Assembly: GCF_034067285.1 (NCBI RefSeq)
Contig: NZ_CP139286.1
Location: 620,001-684,000, forward strand
DNA from: Acinetobacter pittii
GTDB lineage: Bacteria; Pseudomonadota; Gammaproteobacteria; Pseudomonadales; Moraxellaceae
DNA length: 64,000 nucleotides
Direction: 5' to 3'
The position numbers and the translations under genes are program-made. Positions 53,576-64,000 of this stretch are shown here, in pieces (position 1 is the first letter of the stretch; each line of letters opens with the position of its first letter). The notes under the pieces were generated by a model. It worked only from the letters and a program-made list of their open reading frames with translations, searched no databases and was not told the DNA's origin.

Positions 53576-54325
53576 TTAATGGGTCGCTTTATAAAAATTA
53601 AGAATAGGTCCAACTAAAGACTGCTGCGATTTATCTAAGGTGACTTGAATTTCTTTATAGTTAAAAGTGTCTTCATCATCATATTTTGCAATGCCGTGGG
53701 TTTGATTGTTCACTTGTGGAATTTGATAACTAAAAAAAGCGACTTTTTTAGAAGGGTGAACAATATTGATGAGTTTTTTTGAGTCTTTATAACCGCCAAA
53801 CTCATTTTTAAGACTTTCTTTTAACAGTTCAGGAAAATAAAGTGTTGCATTTGGTAAGCCACACCCCACACAAAATGAAGAGTCATAAAGTTCTATTGCT
53901 TGTTTGTGGCCTGGACTCATGACTAGAGCAAAACCAGTTCCATTCGCACCTGTATTTGCTTGCACATCTTGCCAGTTTCTGGGAACGAGCACTAAACCTA
54001 TTTCAGGTAATGCAAGAAGCTTGAGCTGCTTGGCATGTTGAGCATCGAGTTTAAAATTAAAACGGCAGCTTTTAGGCATGCATTTTTCAAAATCTTTAAG
54101 TAAACCATCCTCCATTGGGTTCTGTGCAGTAACCCCATAAAATGGAACTGTAACGCCGTTTAAAAACTTTGCCTCTCCTAGAGTGTAGAACTGATTATCT
54201 GCTTTGCGTGTCTCCACAGAGCTATAAAATTTGGGGAAATGAGGAGTAAAGCTTTTTACTTCTGCATAAGCAGTTGAAGTTAGACTGACCAATGCGGTAC
54301 ACAATAAAAAATTTAGTTTTTTCAT
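53576..54325 (-). CDS. Secreted protein of unknown function
   Basis: 249 residues with a Sec signal peptide that is probably cleaved at AYA-EV (residue 21-22). No catalytic motif is clear. Cysteines occur in DFEKCMPKSCRF and SSFCVGCGLP, possibly disulfides in the periplasm. I think of DUF4850-like proteins but cannot confirm. It stands between sbmA and a divergent DUF1176 gene across about 125 bases, so the two may share regulatory DNA. Confidence 0.7.
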   Translation of the reverse strand: MKKLNFLLCTALVSLTSTAYAEVKSFTPHFPKFYSSVETRKADNQFYTLGEAKFLNGVTVPFYGVTAQNPMEDGLLKDFEKCMPKSCRFNFKLDAQHAKQLKLLALPEIGLVLVPRNWQDVQANTGANGTGFALVMSPGHKQAIELYDSSFCVGCGLPNATLYFPELLKESLKNEFGGYKDSKKLINIVHPSKKVAFFSYQIPQVNNQTHGIAKYDDEDTFNYKEIQVTLDKSQQSLVGPILNFYKATH

Positions 54326-54450
54326 TTTTAGAAAGTAATCAGTTTAAATTTTATCTAAATCTAGCATATTCTTTTAAACTAAACGGTAACTCAAAATTTT
54401 AAACTGTTTTTAACTTCATAATAAAAACAGACTAATAGAGATATGAAAAA

Positions 54451-55515
54451 ATGAAAAACATACTTTCAATCTGCTGTTTGGCAGCCCTGAGTTCTTATAG
54501 TTTTGCTCAAGACATAAAAGGTATTTCATTTTCACACCAAGAGTGGGAAATCTCTTGTAGTAATACAGGTACATGTAAAGCCGCAGGATATCAAAACGAG
54601 GAAAATGGCAATAATCCAGCTTCAATTTTATTAACGCGTAAAGCAGGTCCGAAACAACCCGTACAAATTGAATTTGCTTTATCAGACTATGAACAAAGTT
54701 TGCCAGCTAATCAGCTTAAAAATATTCATTTTTATATAAATGGTAAAGATTTAGGCGCTGTGGTTGTAGATGGTGCTGAGTTGCCACTTATGGGTAAATT
54801 GAATAGCCCACAAGTCAACACTCTACTACAGCAGTCCAAACAGAAAATTGAAATTCTATTTAAAAATGCTCAGCATGAATGGAAAGTTTCTGATGCTGGA
54901 ATGACTGCTGTGTTATTAAAAATGGATGATTTTCAGAAGCGTATCGGAACTGTTGGTGCTCTAGTTAAAAAGGGCAGCGCCAATGAAACCAAAGTGCTTA
55001 TGCCTGAGCCAAAACTACTTGTTAAGCGGATTAAGACTTCAAACAAACCTTATTTAACTTTACAGCCTAAAAGTAAACAGTACCAAGCAATACATCGTAG
55101 TTTAATGGCAGCTAATCCGAATCCTAAAGAAGGCTTTTGTGAAGGAATTTATAGTGGTAATAGTGATAGAGCGGAACCACAAAAAATTGAGCTATATAAA
55201 CTAACCAATAAGAAAGTTCTCGCGACTACGCTGTGTTGGAGAGGGGCTTATAACGAAGGGTATGGGGCTTGGGTGTTAGATGAGTCTTTAAATGGTAAGG
55301 CAATATTTGTGACTGAGTCCGCTTCAGATTTCGATAGCGGTATTATCAGTAGTGCTCAAAAGGGAAGAGGCATTGGAGACTGTTGGGCAAGTGAAGAATG
55401 GGTATGGGATGGCAAGAGTTTTGTACACACTAAAGATATGTGGACAGGGATGTGCAAAGGCTTGGCAGCAGGTGGGGTGTGGGAGCTTGATCGAATAGAG
55501 TCTGTGGTCAAATAA
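54451..55515 (+). CDS. DUF1176 domain secreted protein
   Basis: 354 residues with a signal peptide ending near YSFA-QD (residue 19). The DUF1176 fold is seen in FSHQEWEISCSNTGTCKAAG at about residues 27-46 and LLTRKAGPKQPVQIEF. Four or more cysteines suggest disulfides and periplasmic location. The C-terminal half reads GIGDCWASEEWVWDGKSFVH, which recurs in the family. The role is unknown. It is divergent from the secreted gene at 53576 and followed by another secreted gene. Confidence 0.82.
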   Translation: MKNILSICCLAALSSYSFAQDIKGISFSHQEWEISCSNTGTCKAAGYQNEENGNNPASILLTRKAGPKQPVQIEFALSDYEQSLPANQLKNIHFYINGKDLGAVVVDGAELPLMGKLNSPQVNTLLQQSKQKIEILFKNAQHEWKVSDAGMTAVLLKMDDFQKRIGTVGALVKKGSANETKVLMPEPKLLVKRIKTSNKPYLTLQPKSKQYQAIHRSLMAANPNPKEGFCEGIYSGNSDRAEPQKIELYKLTNKKVLATTLCWRGAYNEGYGAWVLDESLNGKAIFVTESASDFDSGIISSAQKGRGIGDCWASEEWVWDGKSFVHTKDMWTGMCKGLAAGGVWELDRIESVVK

Positions 55516-55598
55516 GTATTCTGCGGTTACAGAGTCATAACAGGTAACTTTAGTGACTCTATGATAAAAAGAACAGATTGTTTATTGGAGCTAGACCT

Positions 55599-56117
55599 AT
55601 GTCACGTCATTTTTACGCTATTGCTCGCCGTAAGTTTTCACATCTGAGCCGTTCAATATGTGTAGCGGTTGCTGTACTGGGTAAAGCACAAGTTGCGATG
55701 GCGGGTCCAACAGTCGATCAACTCAGCGACTGTCTGGTGAAAGCGACAACAGCATCAGATAAAACAACTGTACTTCAATGGACATTTACGGCTTTAGCTG
55801 CCCATCCTGATTTAAAAGCATTTAGTAATGTAACGCCTGAGCAAAAGGATCAGTTAGACCAAAAACTGGCTCAGGTTTTACAACGTGTGATTGTTGAGCA
55901 ATGTTCTGCTCAGACCAAAGCTGTAATTCAGGCTGAAGGTGTGAAAGCAGTTGGGGAAGCTTTTCAACAGTTAGGCCAAAGTGCGGGTGAAGATATTGTT
56001 AAAGACCCAGCCGTTAAACAACAGTTGCAAGGTACATTACGTTATATCGATTTAAATAAATTAGTGACAACGTTTTTAACACCAGAAATTTGGAATAAGT
56101 TGGGAATTACTAGATAA
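55599..56117 (+). CDS. Secreted protein of unknown function
   Basis: 172 residues. A basic N-terminus (ARRKFSHLSR) and hydrophobic stretch end at VAMA-GP (about residue 35-36), a signal peptide. The mature part is Gln-rich and helical, with two cysteines (LSDCLV, VEQCSA). I recognise no family. I chose the ATG at 55599 because GGAG lies 11 bases before it; the frame opens at 55578 without support. It is 83 bases after the DUF1176 gene, same strand. Confidence 0.72.
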   Translation: MSRHFYAIARRKFSHLSRSICVAVAVLGKAQVAMAGPTVDQLSDCLVKATTASDKTTVLQWTFTALAAHPDLKAFSNVTPEQKDQLDQKLAQVLQRVIVEQCSAQTKAVIQAEGVKAVGEAFQQLGQSAGEDIVKDPAVKQQLQGTLRYIDLNKLVTTFLTPEIWNKLGITR

Positions 56118-56140
56118 AAATCTGGTTTTCTATTTTGGTA

Positions 56141-56175
56141 ATAAAGCCTGCTATCTAAGAGCAGGCTTTATTGTA
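56141..56175. terminator. Hairpin between convergent genes
   Basis: AATAAAGCCTGCT / AGCAGGCTTTATT with a short loop. T-rich tail on the plus strand, weaker on the minus strand. Confidence 0.8.
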
Positions 56176-56195
56176 TTTGGGATAAAGAGATCTAT

Positions 56196-56774
56196 TTAGA
56201 TTGTAATCGTAGCCCCTAAAGCTTTCACAAATTGAGCTAACCAAGCTGGATGTGCAGGCCAAGCAGGTGCAGTCACCAAATGTCCATCTGTCACCGCTTC
56301 GGTAACAGCAATGTCTGCATATTGCCCACCTGCCAGTTTTACTTCGGCAGCACATGCTGGGTAAGCTGAGCAAAGGCGACCTTGTAATACATCTGCTGCA
56401 GCGAGTAATTGAGCGCCATGGCATACAGCTGCTATTGGTTTTTTCACTCTATCGAATTCACGTACAATTTCGATAACACGATCATTCATGCGTAAATACT
56501 CTGGTGCTCGACCACCCGGAATAACTAGACCTACATAGTCTTCGGTATTAACGGCATCGAAATCATAGTTAATGGCAAAGTTGTGACCGCGTTTCTCACT
56601 ATAGGTTTGATCACCTTCAAAATCATGAATAGCCGTTGCAATATGCTCACCATTCTTTTTATTTGGGCAAACAGCATGCACGGTATAACCTAAACCATTT
56701 AAAAACTGAAAAGGAACCATAGTTTCATAGTCTTCAGCATAGTCACCGACTAACATTAAAATCTTTTTAGACAT
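56196..56774 (-). CDS. DJ-1/PfpI family protein
   Basis: Single-domain class I glutamine-amidotransferase-like protein, 192 residues, cytoplasmic. The nucleophile elbow is [10 protein letters not shown] with the reactive Cys, and the acidic loop is [12 protein letters not shown]. The first strand is [19 protein letters not shown]. Relatives act as proteases, chaperones or glyoxalase/deglycase-type enzymes; which one applies is not known. AGAGATAAATC precedes the ATG at 56774. It is followed by a hairpin, and gatB lies downstream on the same strand after a gap. Confidence 0.88.
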   Translation of the reverse strand: MSKKILMLVGDYAEDYETMVPFQFLNGLGYTVHAVCPNKKNGEHIATAIHDFEGDQTYSEKRGHNFAINYDFDAVNTEDYVGLVIPGGRAPEYLRMNDRVIEIVREFDRVKKPIAAVCHGAQLLAAADVLQGRLCSAYPACAAEVKLAGGQYADIAVTEAVTDGHLVTAPAWPAHPAWLAQFVKALGATITI

Positions 56775-56894
56775 GATTTATCTCTCTTATTTAAAATATA
56801 TGTGATTTCAATTTTTAATTTAAATTAGCACAATGAAAGTATGATTTTTAGCAAAAAGCACATTCTTTAGTCGAAGGATGTTTCATAAGGATGT

Positions 56895-56928
56895 AAAAAA
56901 AGCCCCGATAAATCGAGGCTTTTTTTTG
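56895..56928 (-). terminator. Terminator of the gatCAB operon
   Basis: AAAAAGCC(C)CGAT / ATCG(A)GGCTTTTT with a two-base loop. There are A and T runs on both sides. Confidence 0.88.
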
Positions 56929-56943
56929 AGTTAGCTAATGAAA

Positions 56944-58413
56944 TTAACCAATCAATTTTTTCATTAATTCATTTACTTGAGCAGGGTTAGCTTTACCCTT
57001 AGACGCTTTCATGACTTGACCAACAAGACCGTTAAAGGCTTTTTCTTTACCGGACTTGTATTCTTCAACCATTTTTTCATTGGCTGCAAGTACTTCTTTA
57101 ATGATTGCTTCAATTGCACCAGTGTCAGTTTCTTGCTTTAAGCCTTTTTCCGCAATAATGTCATCGGCAGATTTACCTTCCGATTCCCACATAAAGCCAA
57201 AGACTTGTTTAGCAATCTTACCGCTAATGGTGTTATCAACAATACGTGCAATCATGCCGCCAAGCTGTTCCGCAGAAACAGGTGAGTCTGCTAAGTCTAG
57301 GCCTGCTTTGTTTAATGCACCAGAGAATTCACCCATTACCCAGTTTGCAGATACTTTACCTTGCTTCGCACCGCCAGCCGCAGCAACAACAGCTTCATAG
57401 AAGTCTGCCATTTCGCGTGAGAGCGTAAGTACATGAGCATCGTATTCAGTTACACCAAAGTCTGCGATAAAGCGCGCACGGCGAGCAGCAGGGAGCTCTG
57501 GAAGTGCAGCGCGAGCAGCTTCGATTTGCTCATCTGCAATAATCACTGGTAACAAGTCTGGATCAGGGAAGTAGCGGTAGTCATTCGCTTCTTCTTTAGA
57601 ACGCATAGAACGCGTTTCCATTTTGTTTGGATCGAACAAACGAGTTTCTTGGTCGATACTTCCGCCGTATTCCAAAATCTCCATTTGGCGTTCAATTTCA
57701 ACGTTGATCGCTTGCTCAATGAAACGGAATGAGTTGAGGTTTTTAAGCTCACAGCGTGTACCAAATGGTTGGCCCGGACGGCGTAAAGACACGTTACAGT
57801 CGGCACGGAATGAACCTTCAGCCATGTTACCGTCAGAAATACCTAACCAGCGTACCAATGTGTGAATCGCTTTGATATAAGCAACCGCTTCTTCAACCGA
57901 ACGCATATCTGGTTCAGAAACAATTTCAAGCAAAGGGGTACCAGCACGGTTTAAGTCAATGCCAGACATACCTTCAAATTGGTCATGAACAGATTTACCA
58001 GCATCTTCTTCAAGGTGTGCACGAGTTACACCAATACGTTTAGTCGTGCCATCTTCAAGTTGGATATCAATATGACCCAAGCCCACAATTGGGTTGTCCA
58101 TTTGGCTAATTTGATAGCCTTTTGGTGAGTCAGGGTAGAAGTAGTTTTTACGTGCAAACACAGAAGCTTGGTCGATGTAAGCATCGATTCCTAAACCAAA
58201 GCGAATTGCAAGATCCACCACTTTTTCATTCAAAACAGGGAGTACACCCGGCATAGCCAAGTCGACAAGGCTCGCTTGTGTATTTGGGTCTTGACCAAAT
58301 TCAGTCGATGAACCAGAGAAAATTTTAGAATTGGTTGCAAGCTGAGTGTGAATCTCGATACCAATAACGACTTCCCAACCGTCAATCAATTTCAACTTTT
58401 GAGCTTCAGCCAT
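56944..58413 (-). CDS. gatB: Asp/Glu-tRNA amidotransferase subunit GatB
   Basis: Kinase/tRNA-binding subunit of the GatCAB amidotransferase, which turns misacylated Asp-tRNA-Asn or Glu-tRNA-Gln into the right form. Length 489 residues. Motifs: [13 protein letters not shown] at the start, [18 protein letters not shown] and [20 protein letters not shown] in the kinase part, and the YqeY-type helical tail. It overlaps gatA by one base (TAATG) with GGAG upstream, so it is translationally coupled. The tRNA-Asp array elsewhere in the window is unrelated in operon terms. Confidence 0.97.
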   Translation of the reverse strand: MAEAQKLKLIDGWEVVIGIEIHTQLATNSKIFSGSSTEFGQDPNTQASLVDLAMPGVLPVLNEKVVDLAIRFGLGIDAYIDQASVFARKNYFYPDSPKGYQISQMDNPIVGLGHIDIQLEDGTTKRIGVTRAHLEEDAGKSVHDQFEGMSGIDLNRAGTPLLEIVSEPDMRSVEEAVAYIKAIHTLVRWLGISDGNMAEGSFRADCNVSLRRPGQPFGTRCELKNLNSFRFIEQAINVEIERQMEILEYGGSIDQETRLFDPNKMETRSMRSKEEANDYRYFPDPDLLPVIIADEQIEAARAALPELPAARRARFIADFGVTEYDAHVLTLSREMADFYEAVVAAAGGAKQGKVSANWVMGEFSGALNKAGLDLADSPVSAEQLGGMIARIVDNTISGKIAKQVFGFMWESEGKSADDIIAEKGLKQETDTGAIEAIIKEVLAANEKMVEEYKSGKEKAFNGLVGQVMKASKGKANPAQVNELMKKLIG

Positions 58414-59891
58414 TATGCATTCTCCTCAGCAATTGCCGCACGTTGAGTATGGAAATCGGTGTTTTGTTGGTATTGATGAATAATCGATAACAATTGCGAT
58501 TCTGACCAATAGTTACCAATCAACTGTAAGCCGACAGGCAAGCTGTCTTTATCGAAACCAACTGGAGCATTAATTGCTGGTAAGCCTGCTAAGTTCACTG
58601 CAAGTGTATAGATATCGCCTAAATACATTTCAGTTGGACTTAAGTTTGCACCAATCTTATATGCAGTTGTTGGTGCAGAAGGAGCAGCGATTACATCTAT
58701 ACTTTCAAATGCTTTTAAGAAGTCTTGTTGAATTAAACGACGTACTTTTTGAGCTTTCACATAGTAAGCATCGTAATAACCTGCAGAAAGCGCATATGTA
58801 CCAATAAGGATACGACGTTGAACTTCTGGACCAAAACCTTCTGAACGAGAGCGTTTGTAAAGATCCATCAAGTCTGCTGGGTTTTCACAGCGGTAGCCGT
58901 AACGAACGCCATCGTAACGTGACAAGTTAGATGAGGCTTCTGCTGGCGCGATGAGGTAATACGTTGGTACATAGGCTTCAGTCATGTTGAGGTCAATTTC
59001 AACAAGCGTTGCGCCCATTTCTTCAAGTTTTTTCAAAGACTCTTCAACACGTGCTTTTACGTCTGCATCTAATCCTGCAACGTTAAAGTACTGTTTAGGA
59101 ATACCAATACGTAAGCCTTTTATAGATGTGCCATTTAAGTTCGCAACGTAGTCATCAACTTCTTTTTTAACCGAAGTCGAGTCTTTTACATCATGGCCTG
59201 CAATTACATTCATGAGGTAAGCACAGTCTTCAGCAGAGCGTGCCATTGGACCTGCTTGGTCTAACGATGATGCATAAGCAATAATCCCGAAACGAGATAC
59301 ACGACCATAGGTTGGTTTTAGGCCTGTTAAACCACAGAAAGAAGCTGGTTGGCGAATTGAACCACCTGTATCAGTACCTGTAGCAAATGGTGCTAAATCA
59401 GCCGCTACAGCCGCAGCAGAACCACCTGATGAACCACCCGGAACATGGTCAAGTGCCCATGGGTTACTTGTTGCGCCAACATATGAGCTTTCAGAAGTTG
59501 AACCCATTGCAAACTCGTCCATGTTCACTTTACCTAAAGTGACAAGACCGGCTGCTTTAGTTTTTTCAACAACAGTTGCATCGTAAGGAGAAATGAAGTT
59601 GTCTAGTATTTTTGAACCGGCAGTTGTTTTAATGCCTTTGGTACAAAAGATATCTTTATGCGCAAGAGGAATACCCGTTAAAGCTGTTGCATTACCTGCT
59701 TTTAATGCTGCATCGGCAGCGTCGGCTTCAGCAAGCGCTTGTTCAGGCGTAACCGTCACGTAGCTTTTTACCAGTGGGTCAATTTTAGCAATACGTTGCA
59801 AATAATGTTCAGTCAGTTCGCGAGATGAAAACTTCGCTTGGCTTAAGCCCTCAGCAAGTTCACGAATTGATAAGCGATGTAAATCAGTCAT
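58413..59891 (-). CDS. gatA: Asp/Glu-tRNA amidotransferase subunit GatA
   Basis: Amidase subunit that releases ammonia from glutamine, 492 residues. The Ser-cisSer-Lys catalytic set lies in [20 protein letters not shown] (Lys at about 76) and [13 protein letters not shown] (glycine-serine-rich stretch near residue 150). [20 protein letters not shown] is the amidase signature. It begins with [16 protein letters not shown]. It is the middle gene of gatC-gatA-gatB, 53 bases after gatC. Confidence 0.97.
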   Translation of the reverse strand: MTDLHRLSIRELAEGLSQAKFSSRELTEHYLQRIAKIDPLVKSYVTVTPEQALAEADAADAALKAGNATALTGIPLAHKDIFCTKGIKTTAGSKILDNFISPYDATVVEKTKAAGLVTLGKVNMDEFAMGSTSESSYVGATSNPWALDHVPGGSSGGSAAAVAADLAPFATGTDTGGSIRQPASFCGLTGLKPTYGRVSRFGIIAYASSLDQAGPMARSAEDCAYLMNVIAGHDVKDSTSVKKEVDDYVANLNGTSIKGLRIGIPKQYFNVAGLDADVKARVEESLKKLEEMGATLVEIDLNMTEAYVPTYYLIAPAEASSNLSRYDGVRYGYRCENPADLMDLYKRSRSEGFGPEVQRRILIGTYALSAGYYDAYYVKAQKVRRLIQQDFLKAFESIDVIAAPSAPTTAYKIGANLSPTEMYLGDIYTLAVNLAGLPAINAPVGFDKDSLPVGLQLIGNYWSESQLLSIIHQYQQNTDFHTQRAAIAEENA

Positions 59892-59944
59892 GAGTAAAAT
59901 TTCTTTACATTCAAAATAGGGAAGATGGGTTAATTGAGTAAAAG

Positions 59945-60259
59945 TTATTCAATCACGCGAGGAACAAGATACAAACCATCTTGAGTTGCAGGCGCAACTG
60001 CTTGGTATTCATCTCGATGATTGCTTTCAGTTACCACATCAGCACGTAAAGGTTGAGGATTGTCAAAAGGACTTTTCAAAGGTTCTACGCCTTCCGTATC
60101 AATGCCTTTTAAGGTTTCCATCATGCCTAAAATTTTATTTAGACTTTGAGCATATTCAGCAGATTGCGTATCATTGAGCGACAATCGAGCAAGATTGGCG
60201 ATTGCTGAAACTGTTTGTGCATTTAAATCTGCTGAATGCTGTGCATCCGATGTAGACAT
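59945..60259 (-). CDS. gatC: Asp/Glu-tRNA amidotransferase subunit GatC
   Basis: Small subunit, 104 residues, which holds GatA and GatB together. The conserved helix-loop [20 protein letters not shown], then [20 protein letters not shown] and [10 protein letters not shown] are as in the family. AGGTG lies seven bases before the ATG at 60259. It opens the gatCAB operon and is divergent from mreB across 133 bases. Confidence 0.95.
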   Translation of the reverse strand: MSTSDAQHSADLNAQTVSAIANLARLSLNDTQSAEYAQSLNKILGMMETLKGIDTEGVEPLKSPFDNPQPLRADVVTESNHRDEYQAVAPATQDGLYLVPRVIE

Positions 60260-60315
60260 AACATCACCTAATCAGTATTAAAAATTTTCAAAATATCGTG
60301 CGTTATAATAAGCGA

Positions 60316-60345
60316 TTGACTTGTTCAAATCATCACATTTAGTTT
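60316..60345 (+). promoter_or_regulatory. Possible mreB promoter
   Basis: -35 TTGACT at 60316-60321 and, 17 to 18 bases on, a -10-like TTAGTT/TAGTTT at 60339-60345. It lies in the gatC-mreB divergent gap. The -10 match is weak. Confidence 0.45.
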
Positions 60346-60383
60346 AAAGTTGCCACCTTGCATCCACATGAAAGTTTAACTGA

Positions 60384-61433
<1,050 letters not shown>

Positions 61434-61449
61434 GTTTAAGGATTAGGCG

Positions 61450-62307
61450 GTGCAACCGAATATTTTTTCAAGACAGCCGCCATCTTTCCGCTCGTTCATT
61501 ATTGCGGTCATTACATGCTTGGTTGTGCTGTTCTTTGATTGGCGCATGCCTTATGTAATTCAGCCAGCAAGGGATGTCTTGTACGCTGCATATAACCCAA
61601 TTTATGCATTGGCCAGTTATCCAGTACTGTCGAGAGAATGGCTGAATCAACAAACAAAATCTGAAGCACAACTGCGTCGTGAAAATACCGCGATGCAGGC
61701 TGAGCTTTTACAAGCTCAAGTCCGCTTACAGAAGCTTTCTGAATTATCTGCTGAAAATACCCGTTTACGCGGACTTCTTGATACACCGTTAATTATTGAT
61801 GGCCGTATGGAAATTGCCGAAGTGATTGGGACTGATGCAGATCCATTGCGTCATATCATCATTATTAACCGAGGCTCTATGGACCATATCAAGGTCGGAC
61901 AAACGGTTTTGGATGATAAGGGGATTATGGGGCAGATCATCAATGTGTATCCTCATAGCTCACGTGTAATGTTGTTATCTGATAAAGAGCATTCACTGTC
62001 GGTACGACTTGAGCGTACAGGAATGCGAGCGATTGTTTCTGGTACAGGTGATTTAGGCCGTTTAAAAATGGAATATGTTCCGACCAGTGCTAATATTCTG
62101 GTGGGTGATAAAGTGTTTAGCTCAGGCTTGGGTGAACATTTCCCGGCAGGTTACGCTGTGGGTACAGTTGCCAAAATAAGACGTCATAATTCAGGTGAGT
62201 TTGCTGAAATTGATGTCACACCAGCAGCGCAATTAGCCACAGGGCACCATGTAGTTGTACTTTTCTCTGAGTCCTTAGCGAAGGAGCAGCCTTATGCCGA
62301 TCGCTAA
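61450..62307 (+). CDS. mreC: Rod shape-determining protein MreC
   Basis: Inner-membrane elongasome protein, 285 residues. One helix at about residues 15-35 (SFIIAVITCLVVLFFDW-like), a coiled coil at about 65-105 (LRRENTAMQAELLQAQVRLQ), and a beta-rich periplasmic domain. The start is GTG at 61450 with AAGGA eight bases upstream. It overlaps mreD by 14 bases. Confidence 0.95.
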   Translation: MQPNIFSRQPPSFRSFIIAVITCLVVLFFDWRMPYVIQPARDVLYAAYNPIYALASYPVLSREWLNQQTKSEAQLRRENTAMQAELLQAQVRLQKLSELSAENTRLRGLLDTPLIIDGRMEIAEVIGTDADPLRHIIIINRGSMDHIKVGQTVLDDKGIMGQIINVYPHSSRVMLLSDKEHSLSVRLERTGMRAIVSGTGDLGRLKMEYVPTSANILVGDKVFSSGLGEHFPAGYAVGTVAKIRRHNSGEFAEIDVTPAAQLATGHHVVVLFSESLAKEQPYADR

Positions 62308-62785
62308 ACTCAAACGAGAAAAGCGTAAAGACCCATTATGGGGAATTATTCTCTCCGTTATTGTGGGCTCTGTACTCATGGTTTACCCGCTATCCTATGA
62401 TATTTCAGGCTGGCGACCATTATTCATGTTAATGATTATGCTATTTTGGGTAGTATGTCAGCCAACATGGTGTGGGGTTTGGTTCGCATTCGGGATGGGG
62501 ATTTTTACAGACTTATTGCTTGATGCACCTTTAGGTCTCAATGCCTTAAGCTTTGTAATTGTGACTTTTCTTACTCGGTTTTTAATTCGGGAACGCCGTA
62601 TTTTAACTTTTGTTAATTTATGGACGATAGCAACGCTGGTCATTATTGCCCACTTAGCTTTTATGTGGGTAACACAGACCATGGGCGGAATTCATTTTTC
62701 GATTGCTAGACATTGGCAACCTTTGATGACAAGTATTATCACGTGGCCAGTCGTCTATTATTGTTTGGCAAAATGGCGCATATAG
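62294..62785 (+). CDS. mreD: Rod shape-determining protein MreD
   Basis: Membrane protein of 163 residues with four to five helices (from about residue 18). The stretch LLDAPLGLNALSFVIVTFL is typical of MreD. It starts at an ATG inside the 3' end of mreC, and maf starts inside its own 3' end, so the three genes are translationally coupled. Confidence 0.95.
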   Translation: MPIAKLKREKRKDPLWGIILSVIVGSVLMVYPLSYDISGWRPLFMLMIMLFWVVCQPTWCGVWFAFGMGIFTDLLLDAPLGLNALSFVIVTFLTRFLIRERRILTFVNLWTIATLVIIAHLAFMWVTQTMGGIHFSIARHWQPLMTSIITWPVVYYCLAKWRI

Positions 62786-63333
62786 TTTTAGCATCTAGCT
62801 CTCCTCGTCGGAAGGAGCTGTTACAACAATTGGGCTTGGATTTTGAAATCTATAGTCCTGATATTGATGAGTCGGTACATGAAAATGAGCTGGTTCATCA
62901 TTATGTTGAACGTTTAGCTAGAGAAAAGGCACAAACCGTATTGAAGCTTTTTCCAGATGCAATTGTTATTGCTGCTGATACAAGTCTAGGACTTGATGGT
63001 CAAATTATTGGTAAGCCTGAATCGAAAAAGCATGCCTTTGAAATTTGGAAAAAATTGTCTGGACGTTGGCACGATGTTTTTTCTGGACTATGCGTTGCGA
63101 ATCAACAACAAATGTTAAGTCAGGTAGTGCAAACACAAGTTGAGTTCCAGCACCTGACTACACAAGATATGGAAGATTATTGGACCACAGGTGAGCCTGT
63201 TGGAAAGGCGGGTGGGTACGCAATTCAAGGAATTGCCTCGCAATATATTCCCCAAATTCAAGGAAGTTATAGTAATGTGGTAGGACTTCCTTTATACGAA
63301 TTTGCACAGTTATTAAAAAGAGTAAAGAAATAA
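62773..63333 (+). CDS. maf: Maf family nucleotide pyrophosphatase (YhdE type)
   Basis: Nucleoside triphosphate pyrophosphatase of 186 residues. N-terminal motif SSSPRRKELLQQLGLDFEIY, catalytic AADTSLGLDGQIIGKPES and the closing GGYAIQGIASQYIPQIQGSY are present. The SSSPRRKELL start is the YhdE (dTTP/UTP) type, and the place after mreD matches E. coli yhdE. The frame is open earlier (62713), but the ATG at 62773 gives MAHIVLASSSPRR and overlaps mreD by 13 bases. Confidence 0.95.
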   Translation: MAHIVLASSSPRRKELLQQLGLDFEIYSPDIDESVHENELVHHYVERLAREKAQTVLKLFPDAIVIAADTSLGLDGQIIGKPESKKHAFEIWKKLSGRWHDVFSGLCVANQQQMLSQVVQTQVEFQHLTTQDMEDYWTTGEPVGKAGGYAIQGIASQYIPQIQGSYSNVVGLPLYEFAQLLKRVKK

Positions 63334-63446
63334 GGGGTTGTTATCATTCTTAAGTGAATAGCATTGTCGACGAACACTAGACAAAGTTAAAGTTAACAGC
63401 TTCTCTGACTCTTTAATAAAAATTTTATAATGCTTTGAGTTTATGT

Positions 63447-64000
63447 ATGTCAGAAGAACTACTTATTAATGTCACGCCTATGGAGTGTCGGGTGGCATTA
63501 ATCGAAAATGGAACTGTTAATGAGCTGTATGTCGAGCGTACAGTCAAGCGCGGTCTAGTCGGCAATATTTACAAAGGTAAAGTAGTACGAGTGCTTCCGG
63601 GCATGCAAGCTGCTTTTGTGGATATTGGTCTGTCTCGAACAGCCTTTTTACATATCAATGATATGGTTTGGCCTCGTTCGCAGCCTACCCCAAATGTCTT
63701 TGAATTATTACATCCTGGACAAACCCTTACTGTCCAAGTTATGAAAGATATGTTGGGTACAAAAGGTGCACGTCTAAGTACAGACCTTTCAATTCCTTCT
63801 CGCTATTTGGTTCTCATGCCATATGGAAATCATATTGGTGTTTCGCAGCGTATTGAATCAGAAGAAGAGCGAGAGCGACTACGTAATATTATTGAAAGTA
63901 TTCAAGCAGAACATAATTTACCCGGTAGTGTGATTGTCCGTACAGCTGCCGAAGGTGTGGATGAGGCAGAAATCGCACAAGACATGTGCTATTTGAGTAA
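63447..64000 (+). CDS. rng: Ribonuclease G, 3' end outside the window
   Basis: RNase E/G-type endoribonuclease involved in rRNA and mRNA processing. The first 184 codons are seen: MSEELLINVTPMECRVALIE, then the S1 domain (GNIYKGKVVRVLPGMQAAFV, IGLSRTAFLHINDM) and GARLSTDLSIPSRYLVLMPY. The start ATG at 63447 has GAG about seven bases upstream. It follows maf after about 110 bases, as in E. coli. Cut by the window end. Confidence 0.95.
   Translation, partial: MSEELLINVTPMECRVALIENGTVNELYVERTVKRGLVGNIYKGKVVRVLPGMQAAFVDIGLSRTAFLHINDMVWPRSQPTPNVFELLHPGQTLTVQVMKDMLGTKGARLSTDLSIPSRYLVLMPYGNHIGVSQRIESEEERERLRNIIESIQAEHNLPGSVIVRTAAEGVDEAEIAQDMCYLS

Overview
The window looks like chromosome of an Acinetobacter, most likely the A. 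calcoaceticus-baumannii complex. The DNA is AT-rich. Gene content and order are gammaproteobacterial (mreB-mreC-mreD-maf-rng, gatC-gatA-gatB, and a Pil-Chp chemosensory operon without pilK or chpB). Many proteins match the Acinetobacter type, such as a signal-less YkuD enzyme like ElsL. I saw no insertion sequence, prophage, integron or CRISPR array. Genes are closely packed and many are separated by clear intrinsic terminators, so this reads as core genome with small accessory spots.

Layout. 1-3.7 kb: leftward LysP-type permease (cut by the window edge), rsmC and a XanP-type purine permease. 3.9-6.9 kb: typA, mscL and a small gamma-glutamylcyclotransferase-like gene. 6.9-8.7 kb: ppiC-mutM facing a 3-methyladenine glycosylase gene, a DNA-repair spot. 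8.8-13.1 kb: a PqqU/YncD-type TonB receptor, an Old Yellow Enzyme and an AEC transporter. 13.1-15.7 kb: Sel1 protein, dsbC and ygfZ. 15.9-17.9 kb: four small soluble proteins (SRPBCC, YeaO-like, YjdM, YegP). 17.9-24.6 kb: proS, a two-gene RND efflux pump and a secreted coiled-coil protein. 24.9-33.5 kb: pilG-pilH-pilI-pilJ-chpA plus a CheW-like gene, the chemosensory system that governs type IV pili and twitching. 33.5-37.0 kb: dapE, an entericidin-like lipoprotein, a DUF1853 gene, ybaN and the YkuD enzyme. 37.2-38.0 kb: six tRNA genes, Val-Asp-Asp-Val-Asp-Val. 38.3-46.9 kb: a DUF218 protein, a PepSY/flavodoxin/FNR fusion reductase with a Fur-box-like site, a YcxB-like protein, yccS divergent from a Bcr/CflA pump, and a nitroreductase. 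46.9-48.0 kb: an unexplained stretch with small ORFs, hairpins and a terminator. 48.0-56.8 kb: AGCS symporter, patatin lipoprotein, threonine ammonia-lyase, SbmA, three secreted proteins of unknown role and a DJ-1/PfpI protein. 56.9-60.3 kb: gatCAB. 60.4-64 kb: mreBCD, maf and the start of rng.

How the parts work together. The Pil-Chp block is the largest system here. PilJ would sense, PilI and perhaps the last CheW-like protein would couple, ChpA would phosphorylate, and PilG and PilH would relay the signal to the pilus motors. Several genes maintain the envelope: mreBCD, dapE, the YkuD enzyme, DsbC, the DUF218 protein and mscL. Others handle nutrients and iron: LysP, XanP, the PqqU-like receptor, the AGCS symporter and the PepSY reductase.

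Most interesting leads: (1) the 47.3-48.0 kb small-ORF and hairpin region; (2) inverted repeats in four of the five spacers of the tRNA array; (3) the 148-base spacer between pilJ and chpA, which has competing pairings; (4) a 15-of-19 match to the Fur box before the PepSY-flavodoxin reductase; (5) the PqqU-like receptor joined to an Old Yellow Enzyme; (6) palindromic operator candidates before the Sel1 gene and between yccS and bcr.
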